A stretch of 64,000 nucleotides of DNA from Anaeramoeba flamelloides (lineage: Eukaryota; Metamonada; Anaeramoebidae). The stretch covers positions 310,001-374,000 of the forward strand of contig JANTQA010000060.1 of assembly GCA_027625915.1 (NCBI GenBank), in the 5' to 3' direction. The translations under genes were made by a program, and so were the position numbers. Under the pieces are notes generated by a model, which worked only from the letters and a program-made list of their open reading frames with translations, was not told where the DNA came from and did no database searches. This document shows, piece after piece, positions 21,927 to 34,300 of the stretch (the stretch's first letter is position 1; the number at the start of each line of letters is the position of its first letter).

Positions 21927-24373
21927 ATGAATAAATTTAAGATTTGTTTTATTGGAGACGCGAAAGTTGGGAAGACTTCAGTCATCACACGGTGGATTTA
22001 CGACACTTTTGAAACAGATCTCGAAAGGACCGTAGGGGTTGATTTTCTTTCAAAAACTGTTCATATTGACAATAAAATTGTTCGATTACAGTTATGGGAC
22101 ACAGGTAAGAAAAATTCTTCCATAGCACACAAACTTGTTCAGTGCTATTAATAATTATTCTCATTATTAATAATGGTTCTTTAGATTTTTTTCACATTTT
22201 CTTTTTAATTTTGAACACAAGCAAACAAACAAAAAAAAAAAAAAAGAAGGAGTTTTCTTTATTTCATTTTCGTTGATTTTTTATTTTCCTTTTTTTTTTC
22301 AATTCTCTTTTTTTTTATTATATCTTTTAATATTCAGCTGGACAAGAAAAATTTAGATGCCTTTTACCATCTTATATTAGGAACTCTTCAATGGCGATTA
22401 TTGTTTGTGATGTGACTAGTAAATATTTTCTTTTCATTCTTGATTCTCTTTTTGTTTTCAATCATTGTAAAATAACCTACCCAGAAGAACAATTTACTTT
22501 TTTTTTTTCGTTTTCTTTTTTTGCTTGAGTTGAAATTTGAAAACTTATCAATGATCAACTATTTTTTGTCTTATTTTCATTATGAGAACAAAATTTTAGA
22601 TCTTTAATATTTTAAACTGAAAAATCAAAGTAATAACATTTTCATTCGAAATTCCAAAAAAAAACAAAACTCAATCAAAAAAAGGAGACTTACATAAACC
22701 AATAAAATCTGAAATCCAAAGCATAAACAAGATTTTGTATATTAACGAGTTTAAATATACTTTTTGATTTTTTAGCCTTTCTTTTTGAAAAGCTGAATGA
22801 AAATTTTTCCTTTTATTTTACAATTAACAGTATTTGATAAAAAATATGTTTGGTGTTTTGGTTATTCAATATAACTTTCACAACTTTATGTTTATTTGCT
22901 AGATCTTATTTTCAAATCACTTTAAATGGGTCCTGCTATTTTCAAATACAAAGAGATTAATTTTATCTCATAGTTCAATAATGGTATTTGCCTAATAAAT
23001 GGGAAAAAAAATTCACTTTATTTTCCTTTTTTTTTTCTTTTACAAACCGAGTTTTAAAAGAATAAGTTGTAAATTGTGATCTAAACCTCATTCCAAAAAT
23101 TTGGACACACCCAAAATCAAAAATAGGCAAAAAAAAACTCAATTTATTATATTTTTCCAAAAGTAATATAAAACCACATTTAAGTTACCCAGTATTAAAG
23201 TTTTTATAAGTAATCATTTTCATCCAAATAAAAGAAAAAAATATCAAACAAAAAAAAAAATCAGTGTGTAAAAAATAATGAAACGAGAGAAGAAACAAAA
23301 AATGTATTGGTAAATTTGTTGAAATTTCATCAACAATTGTTGATCGATCAAATGATAAGATACTATCGACCAATTGCATGTGATAATTCAATTTTTGAAA
23401 CTCAACACTAACCTTCTATCAACCATCAAAAAAAAATTCCAGATCTAACTAAACAGATTATGTAACTGGAAAAACGGAAATGAAAACAAAACAAAACAAA
23501 ACAAAAAAGACAAAAAATGAAATATTTTGTAAAATCAAAATTATTTCCTAATTGAATGTAAATTGTGTAGTGTTGTTATTCTTTCAACTGTTTAAACTGT
23601 TTCCAAATTTTTGGGAATTTAGTTTATATTTGAAATAGGAAAATGAAAAGGAAGTTTTTAATAGGTAAATTTTTCCAATTTATTTTTCAAATAACTGTAG
23701 AAGGCTTAATCATGAAATGATCAAAGATATCGATAATAAATAATAATTAGATATAATACTGGAATTTGAAATTTAAATGGAATAAAATTTCATTTTATTA
23801 TTTTGATTTCTTTTAAAAATTGACTTTCAAATAGAGTCATTAGTTCTCCCAAGATACATATACATACATACATACATACGTATATATGTATATAAACAAA
23901 AAAAAGACAAAAAAAAATAAATAGAGATCACAAATAACAACCTACTTCTTTGAAAACTCGGTTTGTAAAAGAAAAATAAGGAAAATGGAGTAAAAAATTA
24001 TTTCCCATTTATTAGGAAAATACCAGTATTCGTTTTGTCAGATCAAAAAAATTATTTAACTCATCAACTTTTAGGATTTGCAAATAAAATTGCTTATTAA
24101 AGGGTGTGCCAAGAGTTGAGTTGTATTCTATATGAATTCCTGAAGATTGGCATTTTCTGTGCCGAATTAGATTTTTACTTTTTTTGATTTTGAAAAGTTT
24201 TCTTATCAAAAATTTATTGTATTTTTCACAATGTCATTATATATGTTGATACCTCCAATATTTAAAATTTTTGATCATAAAATAAATTTCTTTATCAAAA
24301 CTTTATTCAAATTTTTAATGTATTATTGAATTATTTTTTTTTTTTTTTCTATATTTTCCCCCTATCCATTTAA

Positions 24374-24405
<32 letters not shown>

Positions 24406-24791
24406 TTATTTATGATTAAAAAGGTCCAGAATCCTTTGAAAATATAGATTATTGGTATGATCAAGTAAAAAATGTTAGTGGAGAAGAAATAATTTTTTTT
24501 TTAGTTGGCAACAAGACAGATCTTGTCGAGGAAAGAAAAATTTCAAACGAATCCCTTGAAAAGAAAGCAAAAGAAAATGGATTTCATTTTATTGAAACAT
24601 CGGCAAAAACGGGGAACAATATCAAATCTTTATTTAGAAAAATTTGTTTGTTAATATTAGAAAAGGAAAAGGATAATATTATTGATGAAAATGAAAATAC
24701 AAAATCAAATCAAAATGATTTATCACAAAATCTTGTCTTAGAACCTGAAAATGAACCTAAGAAAAACCCACAAGAAGGCGGTTGCTGTTAA
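21927..24791 (+). CDS. Rab6-like small GTPase, three exons
   Basis: Exons 21927-22104, 22338-22418 and 24424-24791 give 208 residues. The P-loop GDAKVGKT is at 10-17, the switch I/effector stretch TVGVDFLSKTV starts at 35, and WDTAGQEKFR starts at 57 with its Ala codon split by intron 1. Further motifs are PSYIRNSS, NKTD and ETSAK. The C terminus ends in GGCC, a twin-cysteine site for geranylgeranylation, so the protein should cycle on and off membranes. The VDFLSKT and LPSYIR wording is closest to Rab6, which works in Golgi and retrograde vesicle traffic; transfer of that role is inference. All nucleotide-binding motifs look intact. Intron 1 is 233 bp, while intron 2 is 2,005 bp and contains a family B part-copy and a TA microsatellite. 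Confidence 0.92.
23210..23640 (+). repeat. Family B dispersed repeat, 3' part-copy
   Basis: Matches 60985-61540 in the same orientation and the complement of 59200-59755. Anchors are GATCAAATGATAAGATACTA versus GATCAAAAGATTAGATACCA, the following ACCAATT, and AACTCAACACTAACCT versus AACTCAACTCTAACCT. It lies in intron 2 of the Rab gene. Confidence 0.65.
24374..24402. repeat. TA dinucleotide microsatellite
   Basis: Uninterrupted TA units about 20 bp upstream of the acceptor of the last Rab exon, occupying the place of a pyrimidine tract. Confidence 0.9.
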
Positions 24792-26389
24792 AAATGATTT
24801 CATCGGTTTGATAGTTGCGCTATTTCATTTTTTGTTTTTCAGTTTTTTTTTGTTTTTATTTTTTTCTTTTTAAAAAAATTTTTCAAAAACAATTATTTTA
24901 GTAAATCTACTTTAACGATTTTATTCAAAATAAGTTTATTTGATTCCAGGGGTTATTGTTTTTTCTTTGTTTTTAAAATATCGAATATATTTTTTTGAAA
25001 TCATTTGTTTATTGAAAAAAAATATTGATATATTTTTTGAAAAATATAAAGCAATAGCTAATGTCATTTTTTGATAGCGAAAATAAAAAAAAAAAAAAAG
25101 CAAAAATAATATAAAAAAATTTTTTTTTATTTCATTTTTATTTTTTCACTCTTTGTGGTATTTTTTATAAATAAAAAGAAAAACAGCAAAAACAAAAAAA
25201 AAAAATTGAAAATATAAAAAGGATCTTTACTTTGTGTTTTATTTCCTCCTTCTTTCTACTTTTTTTCGGGAATACCTTTTTATAGTTTTTCTTTTTTTTT
25301 TGTTTTTTTTGTTTTTTTTTTATTCTTTTTCATTTTATTTTTTTATTTTATTTTTTATCTTTTTCTTTTTCATTTTCTTTTTCTTTTTTCTTTAACCTTT
25401 ACTTCTCCCTATTCTTTCTTCTTTTTCTTTTTCTTATTTCTTTAACTTTTTCACTTAGTTATCTTTTTCATTTTCTTGTTCATTATTGTTTTTTTCTTTT
25501 TATTATTGACTTTTTTTTTTCTGATATTTGTAATAATGAATTGTAATTTTCAAGATTTGACTTTTCACTTTACTAGTAACTTGATCATTTCCCTAATTAA
25601 TTCCCCCTTCATCTACAGTTCCCAAAAAAAGCTTGTTTCAAACTCTCATCTGACGTTGTAACTTCATCTGGAAAATCATTTATCTTTGTAATTTCAATAA
25701 ACAAAATTATGGATTAATCAACCTATATTTCAAAAAACTTGAAAATAAAAGAAAAAATATTTACAAGTTTTTGGTTTGATTAACATTTTTCAATTTTTTT
25801 ATCTCAGTTTTGATTAAAGAATTTTATTGCTTGGAATATCAAGAATAATTATAAAACTGGTTGATTTTCAAAAAATTCTTTGTCAAAAATTGTTTTAGAA
25901 GTAGAGTTCAAAGATTTACAAAAAGATAAATTGAACAAAAAAATTTTTTATTTTATTTTTTTGAATTGACTTTTGTAAAAATAATATCAAGTACTTTAAA
26001 AAAAATGTGGAATTTTGAAAATTTTTATTAATTGAACAGTAAATTTTAATATTTCAAAAAAAAAAATTCCACACTTTTTGATAAATGTAATTTTTTTTAC
26101 AATAGTTTACAATAATTGATAAATTCTTTCCATTTCCTATTTAAAAAAAAAAGTGATTTTTAAATTTTTGGCTCGACTCCTTTGAGCGGAATGGATTTTA
26201 AATGGCCACTCAATTTTTCAACCTAACAAAAAGAAAATACAATAAAACCCTTGATTTGATCAATGAATGAATTCATTATTTTGGTTTGGATGATTTTTCA
26301 AAAATAAATTTTATTTTGACGATCTTTTTTGTTTGTCAAGCAGGAATTTGTCTTTTTAGAAATTTTGCTGAATTAACCGTTCTGAAAAA
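24792..26389. other. Intergenic T-rich DNA
   Basis: No gene. Strongly T-rich between about 25220 and 25510 (CTTTTT/TTTTTC repeats). A lone, diverged family A end lies near 26170-26200. Confidence 0.5.
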
Positions 26390-26850
26390 AAAGTGATACA
26401 AGGTTTTTCATTGGGGACATTAATAGAACCAGAAAACGAAAAGTAAAATCAATTAATTGAAGAAATTAATTTACTAAAAATGATAATCTATTAGATTATT
26501 TTTTATCAAACCAACAAATAAAATTCAAATCTACTTTTATATAGAAAATGTTAAAGTGGTTTTCGAGATCTCAAAAATTGTCAATTTTTTCAACAAATTT
26601 TTAATAATTGATCAATCAAAGAAAAAACCTTATTAAAAAGATAGTATTAAAAAACTGTTTTCAACAAATTTTTAATAATAGATCAATGAAAGAAAAACCC
26701 ATACCAAAAGATCGAATTAAAAAAACTGTTATTGGGTAAAAAACTCCATTTTGTCTTTATTTATTTATTTATTATTTTATTAATTGATCTAACTTTTTAT
26801 TTCCAGGTTCTCTTAAGGTTCCCAATTAAAAACCGTGTTGAACTTTTTTT
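26390..26850. mobile_element. Family C MITE, copy 1
   Basis: Terminal inverted repeats of about 60 bp. The left end includes ATTAATAGAACCAGAAAACG; the right end includes TTTCCAGGTTCTCTTAAGGT followed by TCCCAATTAAAAACCGTGTT. The interior is non-coding and aligns with 51063-51446. This copy carries a tandem duplication of about 66 bp (about 26595-26725, TTTTTAATAATTGATCAAT units) that is single in the other copy. The open frame at 26732-26941 is not a gene. Confidence 0.8.
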
Positions 26851-26946
26851 CCAGAACCTTAAACCAAAAATTCATCAATTATTATTTTGTGATTTATTTT
26901 ATATTACTGTTGAGAGAAAAATGTTGGATAGAGAAAAATAGTTGGA

Positions 26947-27331
26947 TAGCAATTTTAATTGTGAACATTACTGAAAATGATTTTTAATTTCAATCATTTA
27001 TGAAATAACTAAAGAAAATAACAATAATCTACTTATCAGAATTAATATTAATGTTATTCTACTTTTTCAAAACCTTATCTCTTATAATCTAAATCAAGTT
27101 TAAAAATTACCATTTTCAGAATTAATAGTAAACTTTACTAAAACTTGGATTTTTGGTAAAATAGCATGATCTACTTTAGTTATCAACCATTCAAATGAGT
27201 ATTCTACACACACCACAGATTAATGAACATGTAACAGATTTAAACCTGGATTTATATAAAATTAACCTAGTTATCAATAGGATTTGATTTTCAATTTTAC
27301 TAATGTTCCCAATTAAAAATGGTGTCAAACA
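26947..27331. mobile_element. Family C-related MITE, diverged copy
   Basis: The left end TTTTAATTGTGAACATTACT and the complement of the right end TTTTTAATTGGGAACATTAG match each other and the family C ends. The interior differs from copy 1, so this is a subfamily or an older copy. It sits within 100 bp of copy 1. Confidence 0.55.
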
Positions 27332-27334
27332 TTT

Positions 27335-28393
27335 TTCTCTCAACAGCCCCATTATTTTGAGTTTGATCAAAATTATTATTGAAAATATCATATTAAGGTA
27401 TTACCACTGTACTAATGATTGAGGTGATTGTTTGTTAGATCTGGAATTTTAGGATATTAATAGTGTTTTTTAAACTTTCTTGTTGATTGAAAAAGATATC
27501 GTCAATCTCCACGAGTAACTAAATTTAAATCGCAAATTTTGAAAAACAATCCAAAAAAAGATCCAGAGAAAATAAAACTCTTGTTTAATCAATAGAAAAC
27601 AAAATAATTCTCATAATGGATGTTTTCTAAGAAATTTAGAATTTATCTTTGGAATATCAACAGTAATAAATTAATTTTTAATTATGGTCATCTTCGAAAT
27701 TAATTGAAAAGATTTGTCGATTTTTTTGATTTCTACATTTACCAAAGAGGTGACAATTGATAAAATTAGAATCTTTACCCAATATCCCAATTGTAGTATT
27801 TAATGGTTAAACAGAGAACTGTTAATGTCTATCTGAAAATGTGAATATATTTTTTTGAATTTTATTAAAATTTTCAATTATTTGAAAAAATTGAACTTTG
27901 GTTTTTTTGAAATTTGCTGGTTTTAAGTTTGATGATAAATTAAAGGAATAACATTCACTTACAAAAAGAAATTTAAACTATAGACATGTATTCTCATGGT
28001 TTTGAATTTCCAAATTTGAAAGTACATTACAAAAGTCTGTAAATAACTTGTAGAAGTATCCGTTAACGAAAAAAAAAATTAAATGTTATTTTTAACAAAA
28101 TTAACACTTTAATCCTTTGTAGGAAATTTCTTGACTTAAAAAATTCATTTCTTATCAACTCTATTCTTAATACCTCATCTCAAAAAGAATTAATATCAAA
28201 AAATCAAATATTGATAATAAATTTTGTTACTTTCTTGTAACTTGTCCATATTTGACACTCAAAATTCAAACTATTGAACAGAATATAACAAAAACGAGGA
28301 CAATTCTAAATAAATTCATTGTACATATATTTTATTTTTTGTTACTCTAACTTTTTAATAAAAAATTTTCCTTTTATAAAATTTAATATTAAA
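27335..28393. other. Upstream region of the CHD gene
   Basis: About 1 kb without a gene. AT-rich with no recognisable promoter motif; any CHD promoter must lie here. Confidence 0.45.
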
Positions 28394-31300
28394 ATGTCAA
28401 GTGAGACAAAGGTAAGTCAACTTTTTTGAAATTGCAATTTACAATCCGTTGCTAATCAAAATTTTTACTAACAATGAATTTTTTTTTTCAAAAAATAGAA
28501 ACTAAATCAAAATCTTGAAACTGAACAAGCACAAGAGAACGAAAACGAAAATGGGAATTTATCACAAGATCAAAATTCTGGTAATTTTTTTTTGTTTTCT
28601 TTTTGAAATTAATTTTTTTTTTCAACAAAAACCCCTTTGGGTCAGGGTGTCATTTAATTTTTTAACAAACCAAAAACAAATAATGAATAAAAAAAAAAAA
28701 CAATATTTGCTGGGTACAAATTATAAAAATACATAGACATAAATACCATTGAATCAGAAAAAAGTAACAGTGAAATCCCTAAAGAAACGACAAAAAGTTC
28801 GGACAATGACATTATAGAAGAAATTGTTGAAGAAAAAGAAGAAGAAAGTGAAGAAGAATCCGAAGAAAAAGAAAAAAAAGAAAGTCAGTCAAAAAATAAA
28901 AAGAAAAAAGGTAACTGTTTTAATTTTGCTCAACAAGAGTTGAGCCTGTTTTTTTTTTTTTTTGCTTTTTGTTAAAAACTAATGATCTCTTTTGAATTCT
29001 TAATTTGATAATTTGATAATTTCTTTGGCTTATTCACAAAGAAAAAACAAACCAATCTTCCTCATCACATGAAGGATCATCAAGAGAAGACGAAGAAGAG
29101 TCATCAGACGAAGACGACAATGATGATGAAGATGAAGATGAAGAAGACAACGAAGACGAAGAAGATTACGAAGACGAAGACGAAGAAAAATCATCAGGCG
29201 AAGAAGATGAAGACAATGACGAATCGTCAGAAGAAGATGAAGAAGAATCATCAGAAGAAAGCTCTGAAGACGAAAGCACTGGAGCTGAAGAATTTGTACC
29301 ATATTGTGCAAGCAGGATGAGGAAAGAAGGTAAATTTTTGAATTTAATTTTTTTTTTTTCAACAAACCACATCCAAAATCAGGTTCTTAATAATCCCTCA
29401 AAAAACAAAAACAAAAAAAACTTCAAAAACATAACTTTCCTGAATAAAAAAAAATAAAATTTTGTTTTGATTTTTTATATTTTTTTTTAATTTTTCTCAC
29501 ACAGTAATTCCTAACAAAGCTTCAAGAACTTCAAAAAGATTAAAAAAAAAATCCGTTTATAATTTTAAAGAAAGTTCAACTACCTCCTCGTCATCTTACG
29601 AAGAGTCGTCATCAGAAGAAGAGTCTGAAGAAACAATTACAAATTCTTCAACTTCAACATCTGATGATGATCTTGATTCCAAAGATATTGAAAAAATCTT
29701 ATTTAAAAGAGAACCTGGTGACAAAACGATTAATAAACGATACGATCCCAGGAAAAACAATTCCCCAATCAAACGAAAAAGTAGACTAAATTTAGGGAAA
29801 TTAAACATCAAAAAATTAGATTTTTTGGGAAATGAAAAAAAAGAAAAGGAAACGAAAAATGGAAGTAACCAAAACAACGAAGAAAAAAAAAAAGAAAAAG
29901 AAACAGCAAAAAAAATCGAAATAGAAATTGAAAAAGAACATGAAAAAGAAAATCAACCCGAAGAAGTGAATGAAAAAGATCAAATTAAAAAGAAACAAGA
30001 AGAGGAAGAAGGTAATGTTACTGAGAAATTACACCACTTAACAATTAAAAAAGAAGAAGAAAAAGAAAAAGAAAAAGAAAAAGAACAAGAAAAACAAAAA
30101 GAACAAGAACAAGAAAAAGGACAAGAAAAAGAAAAAGAACAAGAACAAGGAAAAGAAAAACAAAAAGAAGTCGACAAAGAAACAAAAGAGGAACCTTCTG
30201 TTGAATCTTTATCAGAATCTGAATCTGGATCTGAAGAACAAGAAGAAGAGGAAGAAAGTGAAGAAGAATCAAGCACTTCTGACGAAGACGAGCCACGATA
30301 TTTAGTAAAATTTAAGGGTGAATCTTATTTACATTTAAAATGGGTTCCTGAATCCTATATATTAGAAAAAAACAGCGGCAAACAGAGACTCAATAGATTT
30401 AATAATAAAGTGTGGCCCGAGATGACTGATGAAAATAAAAGGATCTTATTTAATCCCGATTTTGTTGAGGTGGAAAGGATCTTAGATTGGGATGATCCCG
30501 AATGCCAAAATGTTGAAGATGATGGTGACGAACTTTCTGAAAGCGAATCAGAAACTGAAGAGCAAAAAACTGAAAGGATCAATAATAGGAAAACCAGAAG
30601 AAGTTATTTTGTCAAATGGAAAGGGCTGCCATACACTGAAGCAACATGGGAGCAAGAAAAGGACATCAATGACGACGAAAAAATTACAGAATTTACGAAA
30701 AGGGAGAATTCGTACCAAATCCGATTAGATGCGCAAAGGATGTGGAAAAAGATCACTGATGGGGAGTATCAAATGTGGCAGCAATATGACGAAACACCCA
30801 TTTATAAGAATGAGAACAAATTGAGGGATTACCAAGTTGAAGGGCTAAATTGGCTAACATTCAATTGGCACCAGGGAAGGAATTCAATTTTAGCCGATCA
30901 GATGGGGCTGGGGAAATCCATCCAAACCATTGCATTTTTAGAATACCTACGAGACGAACAATTAATCTGGGGACCCTTTTTGCTGGTTGTGCCCTTGTCT
31001 ACGTTATACAATTGGCAGAGAGAGTTTGCAAATTGGAGCGATTTAAATTGTGTAATTTATCATGGCAAATCAGCAGAATTGGAAATGATTAAAGAATATG
31101 AATGGTTTTACAACGAGCAAACCGTTCCTAATAGAAACACTCCGAAGTCAAGCGTTTGGTATAATTTTTTCAAATTTGATGTTATTGTGACCACATATGA
31201 AACAGTATTAAGGGACAAAAAAACCTTTAGGAAAATCGATTGGGATGTAATTGTATATGACGAAGCACACAAATTGAAAAACCATAATTCCAAAATTTAT

Positions 31301-34300
31301 CGGGAGTTAATTGAATTGGATACCAATTCCATTGTGTTTTTAACTGGTACCCCATTGCAGAATTCCCTCGAAGAATTGTGGGCAATTTTACATTTTCTTA
31401 ATCCCAATGAGTTCAAGAGCAATTTCAAGTTTTTGGAAGAATTCGGTAATTTGCAAGACTCCACACAAGTGGAAAAATTGCACAAAATTTTAAAGCCATA
31501 TTTATTGAGAAGATTAAAGGAAGACGTAGAAAAATCAATCAAGCCCAAGGAAGAAACAATCATTGAAGTAGAATTGACAAAATTCCAAAAGCAATGGTAT
31601 CGGGCCATTTTGCAGGGTAATTTAGATTTTTTGTCTTCGGATGAAAGAAAAATCAAAGTGCCCAGATTGGTCAATGTGGTAATGCAATTAAGAAAGGTAT
31701 GTAACCACCCCTATTCCATCCATGGCGCCGAGGATTATGCCATTCAAAACATTGACGAAGACGATGAAGATGAAATAATGAAAACACTCGTAATGAGTTC
31801 TGGTAAATTTGTCTTATTAGACAAATTGTTACCAAAATTGCACAAGCAGGGATCAAAGGTCTTGATTTTTTCTCAAATGGTCATGCTATTGGATATCATT
31901 GAAGATTATATTACTTGGAAGGGCTATAATTTTGAACGATTAGATGGCTCAATTAGGGGCAATTTACGTCAACAGTCAATTGATCGATTTAATAACCCCA
32001 AATATGAAAAGTTTATCTTTTTGTTATGTACTCGAGCTGGCGGTGTTGGTATTAATTTAACGTCTGCCAACACTGTTATCATTTTTGATTCTGATTGGAA
32101 CCCACAAAACGATATCCAAGCAATGGACCGTTGCCATAGAATTGGGCAAACTAAAATAGTCAAAGTATATAGATTGATTACGAGAAATACCTATGAAAGA
32201 GAAATGTTTGATCGAGCATCCAAAAAATTAGGCTTGGATCAAGCCGTGTTAACAAATATTACCGCCTCTGTTAATACAAGTTCTGGTCCCAATGCAGATG
32301 ATTTGGAAGGATCATTAAAGGAATATGTTAATGGCGAAAATAAAGACAAAAAATTAAACCCCAAGGAAATTAATGAATTGTTAAAATATGGTGCATATAA
32401 TTTATTTAAGGATAATGATGAAGAAAATAAATTTTGTGAAGAAGATATAGATCAAATTCTCGATAACAGAACCAAAAAAATTACATACGACCCCCTAAAT
32501 AGAAACACGAATAATACATCAGATAATAGTAATGATAATAATAACAAATCTTCTACCTTTTCTAGAGCAACTTTTGTCTCTGAGGGAGCAGATACTTCTT
32601 TGGATATTAACGATCCAGATTTTTGGGAAAAATTGATGCCTGAAAAATTCAATGAAAAAAATAGAAGAAAATTAGCAGAAAAAAGAAGACTTCAAAGAAT
32701 GGGGAACCGAATCACTAGAAACGCTTCAAAAAAATATGGGAAAAATTCCTATTTTAGGAAAAAGTATAGCTATCAAGCGACTCAATTTAAAAAAATAAAA
32801 GAATACGATCCAGACTGTTGGTATAAATCTGAAACCAGGCGATTGATCAATAAGGGCTTATTTACCTTTGGATTTTCAGATAGATGGGTGGCCATTGAAA
32901 GAAGATCTCAAATTAAAAGATTCACCTCGGACGAAATTAGAAAATTTTCAATATTAGTATTAAAATTAATATTAATGACAACCCCATCCTATGAATTAAC
33001 TGAAAAATATCCTTTATTACTTTACCATTTATATAAATCAACTATTGAACATTTAGAAGAAGATAACAATTATCTTGGCAATTTGATCATTCCAACTAAA
33101 AAGAAATTTGAAAATGAGTTTTTAAAACAGAAAAAGATTTTTTATCAAAATTAAAAGAAAATAAATTAAATAAAAAAAAATAATCCAATTAAAAAAATTA
33201 AAAAAAAAAAAAAAGGAAGAAAAAAATCAAGAAATAAAAAAGAAAAAGAAAATTGAAAAAAAATTATTAAAAAATTCTCAAAAATCAATTGAACTTCAAT
33301 ACTTTTTAGAAGCAGAAGATGAAAGAAAAAAATCTGAAAAAAAGGATCAAGATCAAAATGAAGAAAAAAATGAATTTGATGAAATAAAGAAATTTAAAGA
33401 AGAAATTAAAGAAAAAAAAACAAATAGAATTCAAGAAAAAAAAGAATTAATAAAAAATATTGTGAATAATAAAATTTTTTCTTATGATAATAAATTAAAA
33501 ATTAAATTCCATATTAATGGAAATAAAATTAAAAACGTTAATAATATGATGCTCTTAAATGTTAACCAAAATGAATTTTTAAAAATCGCCAAATTTATTA
33601 GCTCTGAATGCACACGTGATTATCATAAATTTTTTAAAAATTCTTCCTTGTTAGATTACCCTATACTTCGGAAAATAGATAATAATAAAGAAAATTGGTT
33701 AATGATCTTAGAATCATTAGCGACTTTAGAAAGAGTTTTTAGAATATTTTTTATCAAATCAAAATTAAAAAGTTATGTTGATTCAGACGATGATGACTCG
33801 GACTCGGACTCGGACTCGGACTCGGACTCGGACTCGGACTCGGACTCAGACTTAGATTCAGATAAAGATGAAGATGATGATAAAAAGGAAAAGGAAAAGG
33901 ACAATAAAAATAAAGAGGGAAAAGAAAAAGGAAAAGGAAAGGAAAAGGAAAAAAACAATAAGAATAAGAAGAAGAAGAAGAAGAAAAAGAAGAAGAAGAA
34001 TAAACCAACTTTAGTTAATTTACACGATCATCATACAGATTTAATAGAAACCGATCTAATAAAAAATATCAATAAATTAATAATTCCAATAATCAACCCA
34101 AAGACTTTACCATCAAAAAAATGGAATGAAAATAATGATCGAATGTTACTATATGGTATTTTTAAACACGGCTGGGAAGAATTCGATTTAATAAAAGATG
34201 ATCCTATTTTAGGCTTTAATGATTTTTTACCAAAAAAAGAAATTATTGAAAAAATAAGATCATTAAAAAAACAATTTGAAGAGAATAATAACAAAACAGA

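Larger units (their letters stand above)
22419..24423 (+). other. Large repeat-bearing intron of the Rab gene
   Basis: Donor GTAAAT at 22419, acceptor AAAAAG ending at 24423. It holds a family B part-copy (23210-23640), a CATA-type microsatellite near 23855-23895 and a TA microsatellite just before the last exon. Open frames within it are noise. Confidence 0.75.

Noticed and set aside
20510-22830. Three loosely similar GAAAGCTGAATGAAAA-type segments as a further repeat family
   Set aside because: The similarity is short and AT-biased; it could be real but cannot be told from composition by eye.
29030-30296. Several S/L-rich open frames antisense to the CHD N terminus
   Set aside because: They mirror the acidic GAA/GAC/TCA codons of the CHD exons and have no independent signals.
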